Shown one piece after another: positions 13,407 to 25,923 of a stretch of DNA of 64,000 bases. The stretch lies in contig JACBWW010000020.1 of assembly GCA_020086605.1 (NCBI GenBank), positions 11,854,915-11,918,914 on the forward strand, in the 5' to 3' direction. The stretch comes from Lanius collurio (lineage: Eukaryota; Chordata; Aves; Passeriformes; Laniidae). Within the stretch, counting starts at the first letter, position 1, and each line of letters starts with the position of its first letter. The notes beneath the pieces are model-generated. The model did not search any database, was not told the origin of the DNA, and worked only from the letters and a program-made list of their open reading frames with translations. The position numbers and the translations under genes are program-made.

Positions 13407-16400
13407 CCCATCAAGGAATCATAACAAGAAAGAAGTTTATAATGAATGAGAAGAGTTAAATACTAGTTTACATCTCGAGGCTGACATTGCATAACAGCCA
13501 CTTCCATTTCTGTGGTAGCTTCCACTTCAACACATTATCAAGAGAGTTTCTCTTTCCCCAGGCTCCATTTCACACTCATTGACACCTCCCTCCAGCCATC
13601 ATTAGGATTCATTACAGAAGAGTTTAAACCGATTCAGAGATTTTCTGTGTTGAAATGATCCATGCTGACTTAATGGTTTCCTTCCAGAAGAGACTCAATC
13701 TGTCTGGACAGCCCCAATGTAAACCCAGAACATGTTATGAGAAAGTGAAAGTATTTATCTGAATTTTCTCTTGTCTTCTTTGACCATGGGCAGACTCCCT
13801 TCTCTTTCTCAAACTAGATCTCTTTTACCATGTGCCCTAAAACCTCGTCTCAGCTGTGGCCAAATGCACAGTGTACTTTGGTTTTGTTTCCTTGAGTTTT
13901 GCTCAGGTAAGTCCTGCTCCTCAGCCAGATAAGCACTGTGGGATATGCACTTGTGGGATGTTCTTGATGTTTTTCTGACCACAAATCCTGTCTCCCAGAA
14001 GTGCTGGGTCTGAACTAAAAGTTTTCACCAGTGTTTCCTTTTCTTTTCTTATTTTTTTCTCAGTTTTTCCCCCTGTGCCCTAAAGTCACACACGTTGCAG
14101 CTCTTTTTCTCTCATCCGATTTACCAAAAGATATACAAGCCTGAAATAGATTAGGCTGAAATGCAAGACTGTCTCAACAGATCAAGACTAGGTCATGGAT
14201 GGTTGGGTTCCTAGTTTGAAAAAATGCAGAAAAGATGATTGTTCTTGCTTAGTTTCCAAAAGAAATCCAGTCCCCTAGAGTACCTTCACACATTGACCAC
14301 TTCTATAATTCTTAAATCAGTTAAATATACAAGGTTAAATATTTACTGTGTTAACAGAAGGGTAATATGGAATTTTCAATTTTGTAAGTAGATAAAGAAG
14401 ACCATTCTTATTGTTATTACTCCTCAGTAACTGAATATACTGTGTTTTAGAGAAATATTAGTTAATAGTAACTAAATTTAAGACCACTTTTTTTGTAGTA
14501 GTGTCAAAGGTCTCCTCACAGCAGAACAGCTCTTGCATCCTAAAATTCTCTGTTGTCAAAACAGACTTCAAAAATAAAAAGACAATCTTATGTATGAATT
14601 CTGAATTTTTTGCCACACCTCTGGGTCTTTCAGGGAAAGGTGTTGGATATCTGCAGTCATCAAAACAGGGGGAAAAAGTAATGGGAGAAATTAAGTCAAT
14701 AAGTACCTGAATGCCCACTCCACTGGACTAATACCTGAATCCTGAGTAGTAATAGAAACAATTATCTTTGCAGAGTTCAGGGTTGCATTGTTGTCACTGT
14801 TGTACTATAGCTACAGTTCAAGGAATTAGTGTACTGCAGTAAAAATTCAAGTCAGTTATAATAGATAACAACATTTTCAAGCACCATAGCTTCAAAATGT
14901 TATAATACTTTCTACTTTTCATACTCTGCACATGCATTGCTTTAGGTAATAGATACTGGCAGAAAAAATGGCAAAGGGAAACACTGCACCTGAGGAACAC
15001 ACATATCTGCATAGAAAATTTTGCTAAAATGGAAGCAGGAGAGAGGATTTTTTCAGCTTAGTACCCATTCCTTATAGATTTCCTTCCTCCTTAAAAAGAA
15101 CACAAAAGAATAGATAACAAATGTTGGTTTGTTTCTTCCAGAACGAAAAAATAAATTTTTACTTAGAACAATTATGTTTGTATAAGCAAGGCTGTTTGCA
15201 AAGTAAACTTTGTTCTTCAGGCTGGATTCTGGACTTTCATGTTCCTCGTTTTAGCTGGTATGGAGTAAGAGTATCCAGTACTTCTTGTGGCATCTCTAAG
15301 CTTAAAAAGCTTCATGTTTTCTAGGACAGAGTAGTTAATCTTCTCACTTTTATGTCTTCTGTAATTGAATGCAGATCTCACCCAATCCACTTCTATCTAG
15401 TTGGACTAGATAGTGAATTGTTCCCTAGTCTGTTCTTCTTCCATAAAAATGTCTTGAAATAAGGTTGTGATTTATCTACAGTAGATACCTATAGGCATCT
15501 TCCAAGTACTTGCCTTCACATAGAAGATGTCTTTATATCAATCATGGTGACATTACCATTATGAAGTAACCCCCTTCAATTAGCACACTGAAGGGGCTAC
15601 CCACATGACCTGACATTTGCTGATGTACTGCCTTCAGGGTAAGGATGCCTGTCAAGATAGTAAGCAATACATATACTGTCTCAAAAGCAGAATTAATAGG
15701 GAAGAAGGACTTGACTTACCCACAGGCTTCTGTACATTACCTTGTTTGGGAAATATTTCTTTGTCAGTAGCATAGTGTCCCTAAGCAACTTGTCACAGGA
15801 AAAAAAAGGGGGAAACAGATAGGTATGATCCATCTAGCACGGAATGCTTTTAATGAAAGTACTGTGACTCTAAATAGGTACTATCCATTATCTACTCTTT
15901 AAAAAGGATGAAAAATCATGTTGCTCTCACCCAATATGTGCCAAACAAAGGCACAATGAAACTGGCATTGAAATATATGAGCTCTTTGACAATAATATTA
16001 GTCACATCTTATAACCTGACCTTTCTGCTGGCAGGGACATTCACTAGGGTGTTATAAGAGGGCAAGCATTTTCACTAGTATGAAAATTCATTACAACAGT
16101 CATGCAATAAAGAAACATCATTCCCTCCCGACTGACAATTTTTCTTCTCCCCACATTATCTTCAGTGTTCATGTCTGCTTCCAAATGTTAAAAAATACCC
16201 CTGAAGTTCCTACAGTATTGAAGGAATTGCTAGGATAAACACAAACAGGTGAGTATCCCACTATGGCTACTGCTGGTCTTATGACCATGGGTCAGTACTT
16301 ACAGAGACTGCTTATAAGTAAACCTAATCAAGATGAAATTTAAAAGCTCTGTCACTCATGGTCATAGTTTTAGGAGACACTGGATTTAAGAAATATACTT

Positions 16401-16420
16401 CAGAAAAAGCACTGCCATAG

Positions 16421-17283
16421 AAAGGGTCCTGGGATCCTGGTGAATGGAAAGTTGAATATAAGTCAGCAGTGTTCCTCAACAGCCAGTCAAGGGGGGGGAT
16501 TGTCCCTCTCCACTCTGTGCTGGGGTGGCCTCACCTTGAATATTGTGTGCAGTTTTGGGAACCACAATATAAGAAGGGAATAAAGCCGTTAGAGATCATC
16601 CAAAGAGGGGCAAGGAAGTTGGTGAAGGGCCTTGAGAGGAGGCCGTATGAGGAGCAGCTGAGGTTACTTGGTCTCTTCAGCCTGGAGGAGATTGAGGAGA
16701 GCTTTCATTACAGTGTACAACTTTATCATGAGAGGAAGAGGAGGAACAGACTGTGGAAGGACCCAAGGTAATGGCCTGAACTTGTGGCAGGAGATGTTTA
16801 TGTTGGACATTAGAAAAAGTCTCTTCATCTGAGGGTGGCTGGATACTGGAATTGGCACCCCAGAGAAGTGGTAACAGCACTAAGTCTGACAGAGTTCTGG
16901 AAATGTTTGGACAATACCCTCAGGCATATGGTGCGACTCTCAGAAACAGTGCTGTTCAGGGTCAGTGTTGCAGTGCGGGGAACCCTTACAATAATATATA
17001 TGAGGCGATGGAGTTGGAAGGACAGATGAAGCGGTATTTTTGTAGATGTTCAGGGATGATTTTATTTCTCCAACCGCATGGCCGGAGTTCACAAGCTGAC
17101 TCTTTCCCGGTCCTTCTCCCGCCCCAGCTCCAGGCACCCAAACCACCCAATCAGGAACAGGTATGGGGCACACGTAACCTGGGGACAGGGACAGGGACAG
17201 GGACCCACCTCCACAGGTCAGGAGTTGGATGCCTTGTGGGTCCCTTCCAACTCCACTTATTCTGTAATTTTGTGATTCTGTGA
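16421..17283 (+). mobile_element. CR1 LINE 3' portion, split by a solo LTR
   Basis: This is a 5'-truncated CR1 retrotransposon in plus orientation. Bases 16469-16771 stay open and encode a decayed C-terminal CR1 ORF2 (reverse-transcriptase) tail, including [10 protein letters not shown] and a following [22 protein letters not shown] segment typical of the family. The element continues through the 3' UTR. At 16965 it is broken by the LTR at 16966-17215 and resumes at 17216 with the usual sequence leading to the CR1 end, which carries repeated ATTCTGTG-like octamers (about 17262-17283). Removing the LTR and one copy of GGTCAG restores a continuous CR1 end. It is not coding today. The exact 5' boundary is approximate because flank and element are hard to separate. 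Confidence 0.9.
16966..17215 (-). mobile_element. Solo LTR of an avian endogenous retrovirus, inserted in CR1
   Basis: A 250-bp block begins with TG and ends with CA. It is flanked by a perfect 6-bp target duplication, GGTCAG, at 16960-16965 and 17216-17221. The host CR1 reads through cleanly once the block is removed, which fixes both borders. On the minus strand the block contains AATAAA (17061-17066), so its sense direction is probably minus. It is homologous over most of its length to 60734-61023. It lacks part of the U3 side present there and has instead about three ACAGGG units near 17185-17205. A 6-bp duplication suits alpharetrovirus or ERVK-type integrases. No internal retroviral sequence remains, so it is a recombined solo LTR. 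I do not recognise the named subfamily. Confidence 0.85.
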
Positions 17284-17308
17284 ATACAAACAAGTGAGAA
17301 AAATTTGA

Positions 17309-17849
17309 ATAGGGAAGTAATCACTCCCCAAGACTCAGCACTGGTGAGGCCTTACCTCAAGTACTGTGTCCACTTCTGGGCCCCTCACTTCAGGAAAGAC
17401 ATTGAGGTGATGGAACAAGGCCAGAGAAGGAGAACAGAGCTGATAAAGGGTCTAGGAAGTCATATGAGGGGCGCCTGTGGGAGCTGGGGTTGTTTAGCCT
17501 AGAATAAAGGAGGTTGAGGGTGGACCTTATCACTCTCTGTGCCTGAAAGGAGATTGTATCCAGATGGGGATTGGCCTCTTCTCTGAGGCAATCAGTGACA
17601 AGAGGAAATGGCCTCAAGCTGCGCCAGAGGAGGTTCATGTTGGACATTAGGAAAAATTTCTTCGCTGAAAGAGTTGTCAAACTCTGGAACAAGCTGCCCA
17701 GGGAGGCAGTGGAGTCACCATCCCTGGAAGAGTTCAAGGAATAACTGGAACTGCCTATTAGTGCTATGTTTTTGTTGACATGCTGGTGATATAATGTTGG
17801 ACTTGATGACCTTGAGGATCTTTTCCAACTTTATAGATTCCATGATTTC
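17309..17849 (+). mobile_element. CR1 LINE 3' portion (second copy)
   Basis: A separate 5'-truncated CR1 lies in the same orientation, starting about 25 bp after the first one ends. It begins in the ORF2 tail. 17305-17502 is open and reads LVRPYLKYCVHFWAPHFRKD, then a decayed KGLGSHMRGA segment. It continues through the conserved nucleotide stretch corresponding to LDIRKNFF and [12 protein letters not shown], and ends near 17837-17849 with degraded octamers. Stop codons and indels show it is dead. Because it repeats the same part of CR1 as the upstream copy, it is an independent insertion or a duplication, not a continuation of that copy. Confidence 0.9.
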
Positions 17850-18800
17850 AAACCTCTTTCTCTTGATGAGATAACGGCAATTTGTTATTTACCTGTATTA
17901 ATTCTAGATAACTTTTGCAGCAAAAAATCCAGCCAATCTAGCCAAGCCATGGTGATCCATAAAAGAGTAAAAAGAGTAGTATGGCAGTGTTCACCTCTGT
18001 TTGCTTCTTTAATAAGTAGTTAATATGTCTTTTGCATACTCTCACACCAGGTGCTGGCGGTCCACATTGCATTTGCACATGTGTACATGTGAATTTGTAA
18101 ACAGAAAACTGAAGCATGGGGGACATATTCTGCTATATGAAATATAGAAAAAGTGTCCTCAGTGGTCAGGGGTAGTGATTGAAGACAGTGTGTCAGATTG
18201 TGTTTTCTGTCATCAGAATCACTATGGTCAGGACAAATTTTTTCCACAATGTACAAAAAACTGAGTTGCCCAGGGATTAGATTCTTTTCACCTGATTCTC
18301 CAAATGTATCTTAAAATGTCCTTGACTTTATGACTCCAGTTTATTTGATAAGGTTCTCTAATCCAACCACATTTTCTATTTAGCTTTGTTTTGGCCTATT
18401 AACCATGTAACATAGTGGTTGCTCTTTAAGAAATAAAGTAGAAGAGGGTTTAGGTTAGCTTTTTCTCAAGAATCAAAAATCCTCATCTGGTTTCATTAAG
18501 TATGGATAAAGATAAGATGATCTCACTCAGTGTTGGTATTTCAAAGAGATGATTTTTCAAGAATATAGAAAATCACTAGTGAATTTGTTGGAAACCAAAT
18601 GTGAATGTGAATAGATGTGGGAGTTTTAACATTTTTATTAGAAAGAAAGAAGAAAACTGTAAGTAAAAGCTCAGTCTGAGGAAGAAATGAAATGACAGCA
18701 ACAGTGACTATTTTTGAGACAAAAAAGGAAGCGGGTAGTACCAAAAGAAAAATGGAGGTTGCTAAGTGTATGAAATTTCTGGGAAAGGAAAAGATAACTT

Positions 18801-18820
18801 AAAAAAAAAAAAAAAAAAAA
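18801..18820. repeat. A20 homopolymer
   Basis: A run of twenty A residues. It could be the tail of a retroposed copy, but the upstream sequence (18400-18800) has no recognisable source gene, so it is recorded only as a homopolymer. Confidence 0.85.
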
Positions 18821-21275
18821 GACTGGCAGCATTGGAACACTACAAGGGATTTTATGCATATGGAAAAAAATTTCTAAAAATAGCTCTTAAAAAATATACT
18901 AAAATTATTCATACTAATAGAGAAAAAAGGTTTACAGGAAATGTTTTTATTTATGTCACATTGCTATTATCTTTTCTAAACCATACAAATAAGACATTAA
19001 GTGCTGTAAAGGGCATGCTGTTTCCTATAACAGGCTTTCACAAAATAAACCTGAGTTAGAGTATGCTAATTTATTTGAATGCTAAACTCACAGGAGTCAA
19101 TTTTTAGGACAATAAAGATGGCAATTAAGTTATTGAATAATGGAAGGATACAGAAATTGCAGACAAAGTATGCAAAGGAAAAGGAGAGGGCAAAAGACCA
19201 TAGCGGCACCTGTAAATGCCGATGCTTTGTATCAAACAAGCCAATCCAGCCACATCATTGCAATATTAAGTGCTGAGTTGCTTTTCTTGAACATTGTACA
19301 AGTATTCAGATGGAATATAAATAAAAGGAAAACTGAATTATTCTAACATTAGTTCTAAGTAGTACATTGCTACCAATTTAAAGTACTGTTTCTCCATCAG
19401 CTGACAATCAACTACAACAAAGAAAATAAGTCCTGTCAAAAAAAGCCTAATTTTCTTTTCAGAGGATATTAAGAGGCCTTTAATTCTGCAGTAGGCAATT
19501 TCAGTATCAGTCGTGGTATTCCGTGACAGTATATTTTCTAGGTAGAAAATCTCTGCTTAAACTTGAACACTGTTAAGCTGTAATTACCAGCTGGATGTAC
19601 AGGTGAGCATAATATTTTGTAACTAGAATACAAATATAAAATTTAAAGAATTCACTACATTAACAGCTTGATTAATGAAAATCAGAATGTCAGAGATCTA
19701 CCAGGACACAAAAGTCACCAATAACCTCAAGCCAGGCAATGTTTTGCATTTCTCCCAGATGTTCATTGTTAACACTTCTTACATAAGTGGATAAACAATT
19801 AATTTAACACATCTAAACCAACACATTTAGAATAAACTTCCAGTAATATACAAAGGAGCTGGATAAAAGTGTACAGTGTCAGACTCAAAGAATTCATAAC
19901 ATTTCTATAGAATGGGAGATGGCCTATTAAGGTAGGCAGGCACCAAAGAGTGGTTGTCAGTATGCAGATATTTCCCTTGCATACTAAAAATCCACCCAGA
20001 GAGCATAGATCTTTGGTTTGTGGCTGCAGTGCAGCCTTCCACAGGAGATCTAGGGCTGGTCATAATTTCAAGCAGCAACACCAGGAGAGAAGTGCTCTTC
20101 AAAATTTCTTCTTCCATGAAAGATCCAAGTGAACCAGTTAAGTTGCCGTGTGTCTCCAGTGTAGTGCATGCTTCTCAGCTTTGAGGAAATTTATCACTTT
20201 TTCTAGTATTTGGTTGTAACAATTCTATGGGAAATATAGCATTATGCTATTACAAACTGTAACATGATCTAGGTCAGTTTTTCCTGTGATTTTTTCCCCC
20301 CTCTGCATTTGTCTAATTATTTAATTCAGATTTGAGTGACATCAGTGCATATATACACATCATGTATACTGCTAGATACACTTGTTAAAATAATCTCATA
20401 CATTAATCATAAATACAGGATCCACTGAGAAATACTGTCTTTTGAGAAAGACTGAAAATGACCAAGTAAAGTGACTTTAGTGCAAGCACTGTACGACTTC
20501 CTCAAACGTAAGTTAAAAATAACATCAAACACGGTTTCACGCTATTTTAAATCCTTACAGTTTTCTCTTTCACCTATCTAACCACCAAATGGCAGAAAAC
20601 ACTGACATATTATGTGACATTTTTAAACTAAAGTCTCTCAGCCACCATAAAATATGAGCTTAAAATCACCATACCTGTAGCCTAAAGTCTAAGCAATTGA
20701 TCTAAAAACTATTATCTTCCAGCAGCAGTGGAATTACAGCTGCTCTGAGGTAAGGATAGCATCTAATTCTCTAGTATTAATCCACACATCCTTTACACTG
20801 CACAGATTACGCAGGGCTGTCAGGACTGGAGTGAAACTACAGTAGGTGAGATTTATGCCATACTAAGTTGTAAACAGAGTGTTTGAACTTTCATATATCT
20901 CTTTGAATGCCCATCTGTGCACTGGTTTTGGCTGCAAATAAGTCCCTTTGTATAGGAAATAAATGTTGCAGGTGGTATATCCGTGACTTAAATCAACAGT
21001 CCTACAATGTAAGTTGGAAAAGTTGCATTAACTTTTGTCAGGTTTTTCAGAAATTAATCATCCTTAACTAAAAAGATTTTAACTGCTGAACATAGCATGC
21101 TTCACATCTTGAGGACCAGCAAAGGATCAGAAATTCCAGCCAGTTAGTTCACAAAAAAGCAATTTTTCTTTTACAGTGTATTCTCCCTTCCCCTCTGCAT
21201 TTCAGAATCTGATGGATGTCTCTTCAAGGTTTGGATCAGGTGGAACATTACCTGATACAAACTGTTTGTTAATAA

Positions 21276-21280
21276 NNNNN
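21276..21280. other. Assembly gap (5 N)
   Basis: Five ambiguous bases mark an unresolved or closed scaffold gap. The true distance across it is unknown. Confidence 1.
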
Positions 21281-24200
21281 CAGCCATACCTAGTCATATT
21301 CATTATGGGCAGCTGAAAGAGCTTGACCATAAAACCCTTTGAAAGCAAAAGTGGAAAAGAGGGAAATGACGATTTGTTACAAATTTGTCTGAAAGTGAAT
21401 AAAATTAAACTTGAGAGGGATAGCATAGCAATGTTTTTCCATTAAAGGAAAACACTTCAGGCCTTTTTCATTTTCCAATAATTTGCCAAGACCAGTATGC
21501 GATAGCAACGCTATTAGTGCTTGAGACCGATCTCAGTGCATCTCAGAGTCTCACAGTCTCTGTCTCCTAATAATGAGAGAAAAGATAAACACAGCTTCCT
21601 CAACTGCTTCATCTATGTTCCATCTTACTGTTCTGTAGGGAAAACATTTTGACCTTTCCTTTGCACAATTCATTCTAGAGTTTATATGAGTTACACTCTG
21701 TACTTTTGCAGCATTGCTGAGAGTTTTATTCTGCCATCACATATACAAAGGTTGCCTTTCACATTTTCTCAAATGAGAAATTTTTGTAAAATCTCTCTGT
21801 TGCATTTAAACAAACCTGTGATTGTTTTTTCTTAACGTTGGCTGAGGGATAGCAGCCACAGCAATCAGAAAAGCAAAGGCCAGATCAGACAGCCAGAAGG
21901 TGCTCCTGAATCACCTCCCAGTCAGAATTTCGGGCTCACCAAAAGCCATATCCAAACAATTTCACTGTCCAAGATTCCTGGAGCTGCATAACTTAATTTG
22001 GACAAGCTCAGTATATAAGCTTAAGGGTCACTTACTGACTTCCACTGATACTAAGGATTGTACTCCTTACTAGCAGCTGGCTCTGAACATCCTCAGAGAA
22101 GAGGAGGAGAGAATAAAGTCATTGTCCCTTTTTTCAGACAAATATTTGTATTAAGTTGTGACAAAACTCCACCAGTTCTACCCATGACACAGGTAGATAT
22201 TTTTGGAGCTTGATGAACAATAGACATTCTCTAGAAAATGCAGCAACTGCCATAATTTTCTATTCAATCCAGCAGAAAATGAGTAATGGCAAGACAGGAA
22301 TCAGTCATATTTCAGAGTAGATAATAGCAAGTTAGTGGTGTTGGTATGAACTAAATTTGAGTCTCCTACAAAGTCTAATATATGGTTTTGCAAGTTTCAG
22401 TATCAACATAACAGTGATTTTTTTCCTAGAATAACATTTTTTCCCTTCACAATTTTAAGATAGACTGAAACTGTGAAAAAAGAGACAACCAAACCAAACC
22501 CAAAACCTGAACCCAGCATGCTATACTTTTATAATAACTTATGTAGACACTACTATTCATGATTGAGAATACTCACACTTTGATTCAAAATAGATAAGCA
22601 AATTTGCAGAGTTAACATACAGCACACAATGTGGCACATCTGGCACTTATAAGTTAGATCCTTGCACTACATCCAAGAAAGGCAATATACAGTCAGCCCA
22701 GGCATACAAGACCACATATGTTCATCAAAATAATACTTCATCCAATCTGATGAGTATTATTTCCAGCAGCTATTTGGAACAGTTATATCATCACAGTACA
22801 CTTTTCAAAGGAGAACATTACTGTTTCATGCTGTTACCCAGTGTAGAAAAGTATAAAAAGTCCCTTGCTCCTGTAAAAAAACCCACCAGATTTCTGTAAT
22901 AAATATAGATGTGTTCTAAACCTTTACATGAAGAAAGAGGTATGGTGGGGTAGAACATCAAACAGATTTGCCCCAACACTGAAAACTATATACAAGGCAA
23001 AATAGAAGACCTACAAGCCATGCATTTAAGAGATCTCTGCACATGCCCAGGCCTTCCTCTCACAGAGTGTAAGACCATGCATCTTAAACTTTGTGCTGAG
23101 TTTAAAGCAAAGCAATGGCCAAATGTAGTTGACACTGACTCTTCTTAAAGGATAAGTAGAAAATGGAAAACATTTTTTCACATATTTAAGTCCTGCAGGA
23201 AGAAATAAATTGTCTAAGAGGTTTTGCTCTTCTGTTTGCATATCTACAAGTAAGGGCCTTACACTTATGGACATGTAGTGTCACAATTTGATTGAAAAAT
23301 CTGTACAATTAGAAATTATTTAATTCATGCTAATCTAATATATAAACTTTATACTCACAATATGGAGACATATCAGAAAACCCCCAAAGTCCGTTGTAAC
23401 AAACTGAGGATAAGTTACAACATTATACATAAAATGTTATTTGCAAAGCTTGCAAAAAGACTTAGTAGGCTTCAAAATAAATTTATTATTTGAGCTGCAA
23501 TGCTAAGAGGAAATTAATATTCAGAAATACAATATACTAGTTGAATTATTTTGTCTGGATATGTTTTAAAGGAATTATATCTGGCCAAGTGAAATAATGA
23601 AAGAGTTGCTGATACTAAACTAGAAACCTACACTGTCATAGTTCTTAATACGAATATTTATATTCCTTTGGCTCATATAGGCCTATGACAGAAAGCTTGT
23701 CTCAAGTCTAGACATCTTCCATGTCTTGTTTAGCTATATATCAATCTTAACTATTCTTTTGAAGAAATAATATGGCCAACTCTATTATTAGTTTCTGTTA
23801 AACATGAAGATGTTTAAAACAATGAGGTTTTTGTCAGTCTACTTTAGTGTAGGAGCCTTGAGAAAACTTACATGTGAAAGCTTTATTTTTCAGCTTGACA
23901 ATAGAACCTCTGTCAGTCTAGACAATGGGAATGGAATTTCATGTCAGGCAATAGAAATAGCTCAGAGATTATTCAAAAGTCATGAAGAATGTCCTTGTCC
24001 TAGACCTGTTCAGATTCTGGCCTTGATAACAGAGTTCTCACCATCTGAGTGTCAGTCAAAAAATTGGCCACTGCAAGCCAAAGTTCTGCAAAAAGTTTTA
24101 AAATTTAGATAGTAACTATGTATTGGATAATGGAAATTAATCTGCATTTTTTTAGCTCAGTTGTGTGCCATTACCAAATTATGCAGATCTTTCAGTAGGT

Positions 24201-25874
24201 CAAAAAGTCTATACAGATAAAAGCCATCATACTTATCAACATCCTGTCTGTGCGTTCTCCTTGGGTTTGTGAGACCAAATTCAAGTTTATATCAAAGCAG
24301 AAATAAGAAATTTGAAATTCTAGGATATTTTCTACATGCTGGAGGAATACCCCAGACCAGAATATTTGATCTAATAAAGTCTCTCTCCTTTTCTTGAAAA
24401 TGCCTTTAGTCTACCTTAATTCAGAAAAGAGTGGTTTTGTTGTCTGAATGTTTCTCAGTACTTAGAAAACCCCTTCTGGTGCACTGCTGTTTCTGAAAAA
24501 GATTCTATATGTGCAATAAAACAGCTGGTTCTCCTAGATACTTCATGCTACTCATAGCAATCATCTTGCAATCTATTGATTGGGATATTTATTTATACCT
24601 TTTTTTGTGTCTGAGGGGATTTACCCCTGGAACTCTTCTTACCTATAATTTTCTGTTATGAAAACAAAATAACAACTGCATTTTTCATCTGTACTAGCTA
24701 ATTCTAAGACATATGGGAATGCTACGATGCTGAACAAGAAGATTATTTTGCATTTATTTCTATATACAGATGTAGATCTTCATGTTATATTTTTTCTTTA
24801 TTGCAAACCTTTCCAGTAGTCCACTTGAGAGATACTATTTCTGTTTTCTTGCATTTGAACATGTTTGCAGTGTTAGAACAATTTTTGTTCAGTAGAATAA
24901 CTCTTGATTTACACAAGTGTAAGATAAACAACTCTATAAAACAAGCATTACCATCAAAAAAGAAATTATTTATCACTTTATATTGTTAACATGGAAGCAA
25001 CTTGCAGCACTCTAAAGTGTAATCAAGTCATGCTGTAAAAATCAAGCATTGCCACAAGTTATTCCCTGAAATCCATAAATGTATTGATTACAGAAAACCA
25101 GAGAATTATCTTCTTTACAATCACTTATTCAGTGTTAGTTATTTTATATTGGTGTTTGTTTCACAACAGGATGCCTAAGATTACAAGTACTTTAAAAACA
25201 GTCTGAATAAAAACAAGTATTCCCATTTTAAAACTACTAATAAAATGTAATTTCTGCATAGCATATATCCATCATATGTTTCATGCATGGTATACTCTTA
25301 TAACTGTCATCAACAATATTAGCTGATTTCTGAAAGTTCCAGAGCTTGAATTAAATTTCTTTGAAAGACAATTTCTTCAGAAAAAGAGTCACTATCAGTT
25401 TTCACTTGATATTCATGACAAAAAGAAGAATCTGTTTTACATGCAACTGTATCTTTCTGAATCTAAATAGAGACAATATTATTTAAGCACCCTTAATAGT
25501 ATTTTGTTTTAGTGCAAGACTAGGCTTGTAAGCTACAAGTGAGTTTATTGGGTTTTAATGTACTGTACAGTGTTCTGGTCTAGACAGCTAATGAGAAATT
25601 CAGGTTAATGTGTGTCAAAAATATGTGAATTCTTTGTGGTCCATTAAAATCTGCTTAAGGAGATGCAGAAATTACGTAAATATAGGAACATAAACAGATA
25701 AAACCATGTAAAGAAACAGGGCAATTTTTCATGTTCTTCTTCTCAACAGCCTGTAGAAGGTTTTAATTTCTTTAAGACTTAATATTTGATCTTCAATCAT
25801 TTTGTATAGTTAGGGTGTTTAAACATGACTATTGAGTATATATTTCTGTTCATTAACACAATTTTATCCACAGA

Positions 25875-25923
25875 GTTTTGTTTGGTTGGATTTTTTTGTT
25901 TGGTTTGGTTGTTTTTATTTTTT
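25875..25923. repeat. T/G-rich low-complexity tract
   Basis: The tract consists of TTTG and TTGG units interspersed with T runs, e.g. GTTTGGTTTGG. It is simple sequence with no gene content. A similar tract lies at 37326-37370. Confidence 0.8.

Larger units (their letters stand above)
1..16420. other. Unique AT-rich DNA, no gene or repeat identified
   Basis: Open frames here are short (up to about 126 codons), overlap on both strands and show no domain or codon bias I recognise. Local low-complexity tracts are present: a purine-rich stretch around 1490-1640, and A or T runs near 6957, 8206 and 13178. A somewhat more GC-rich patch near 9100-10080 carries several overlapping open frames on both strands, but I could not assign it to any family. 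The stretch is best described as intergenic or intronic sequence. Confidence 0.6.

Noticed and set aside
13862..13910. ATG followed by CAG/GTAAGT near 13904
   Set aside because: Short, biased frame with no domain and no plausible upstream promoter. Consistent with chance.
16469..16771. Open frame of 100 codons on the plus strand
   Set aside because: It encodes the decayed ORF2 tail of the CR1 element, not a host gene.
16940..17293. Open frames on both strands across the 17-kb LTR (e.g. 117 codons minus, 143 codons plus)
   Set aside because: They run across the solo LTR and the CR1 end and exist only because the LTR is GC-rich with few stops. LTRs do not encode protein here.
18400..18820. 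Possible processed pseudogene ending in A20
   Set aside because: No recognisable coding similarity or target duplication upstream of the poly(A) run.
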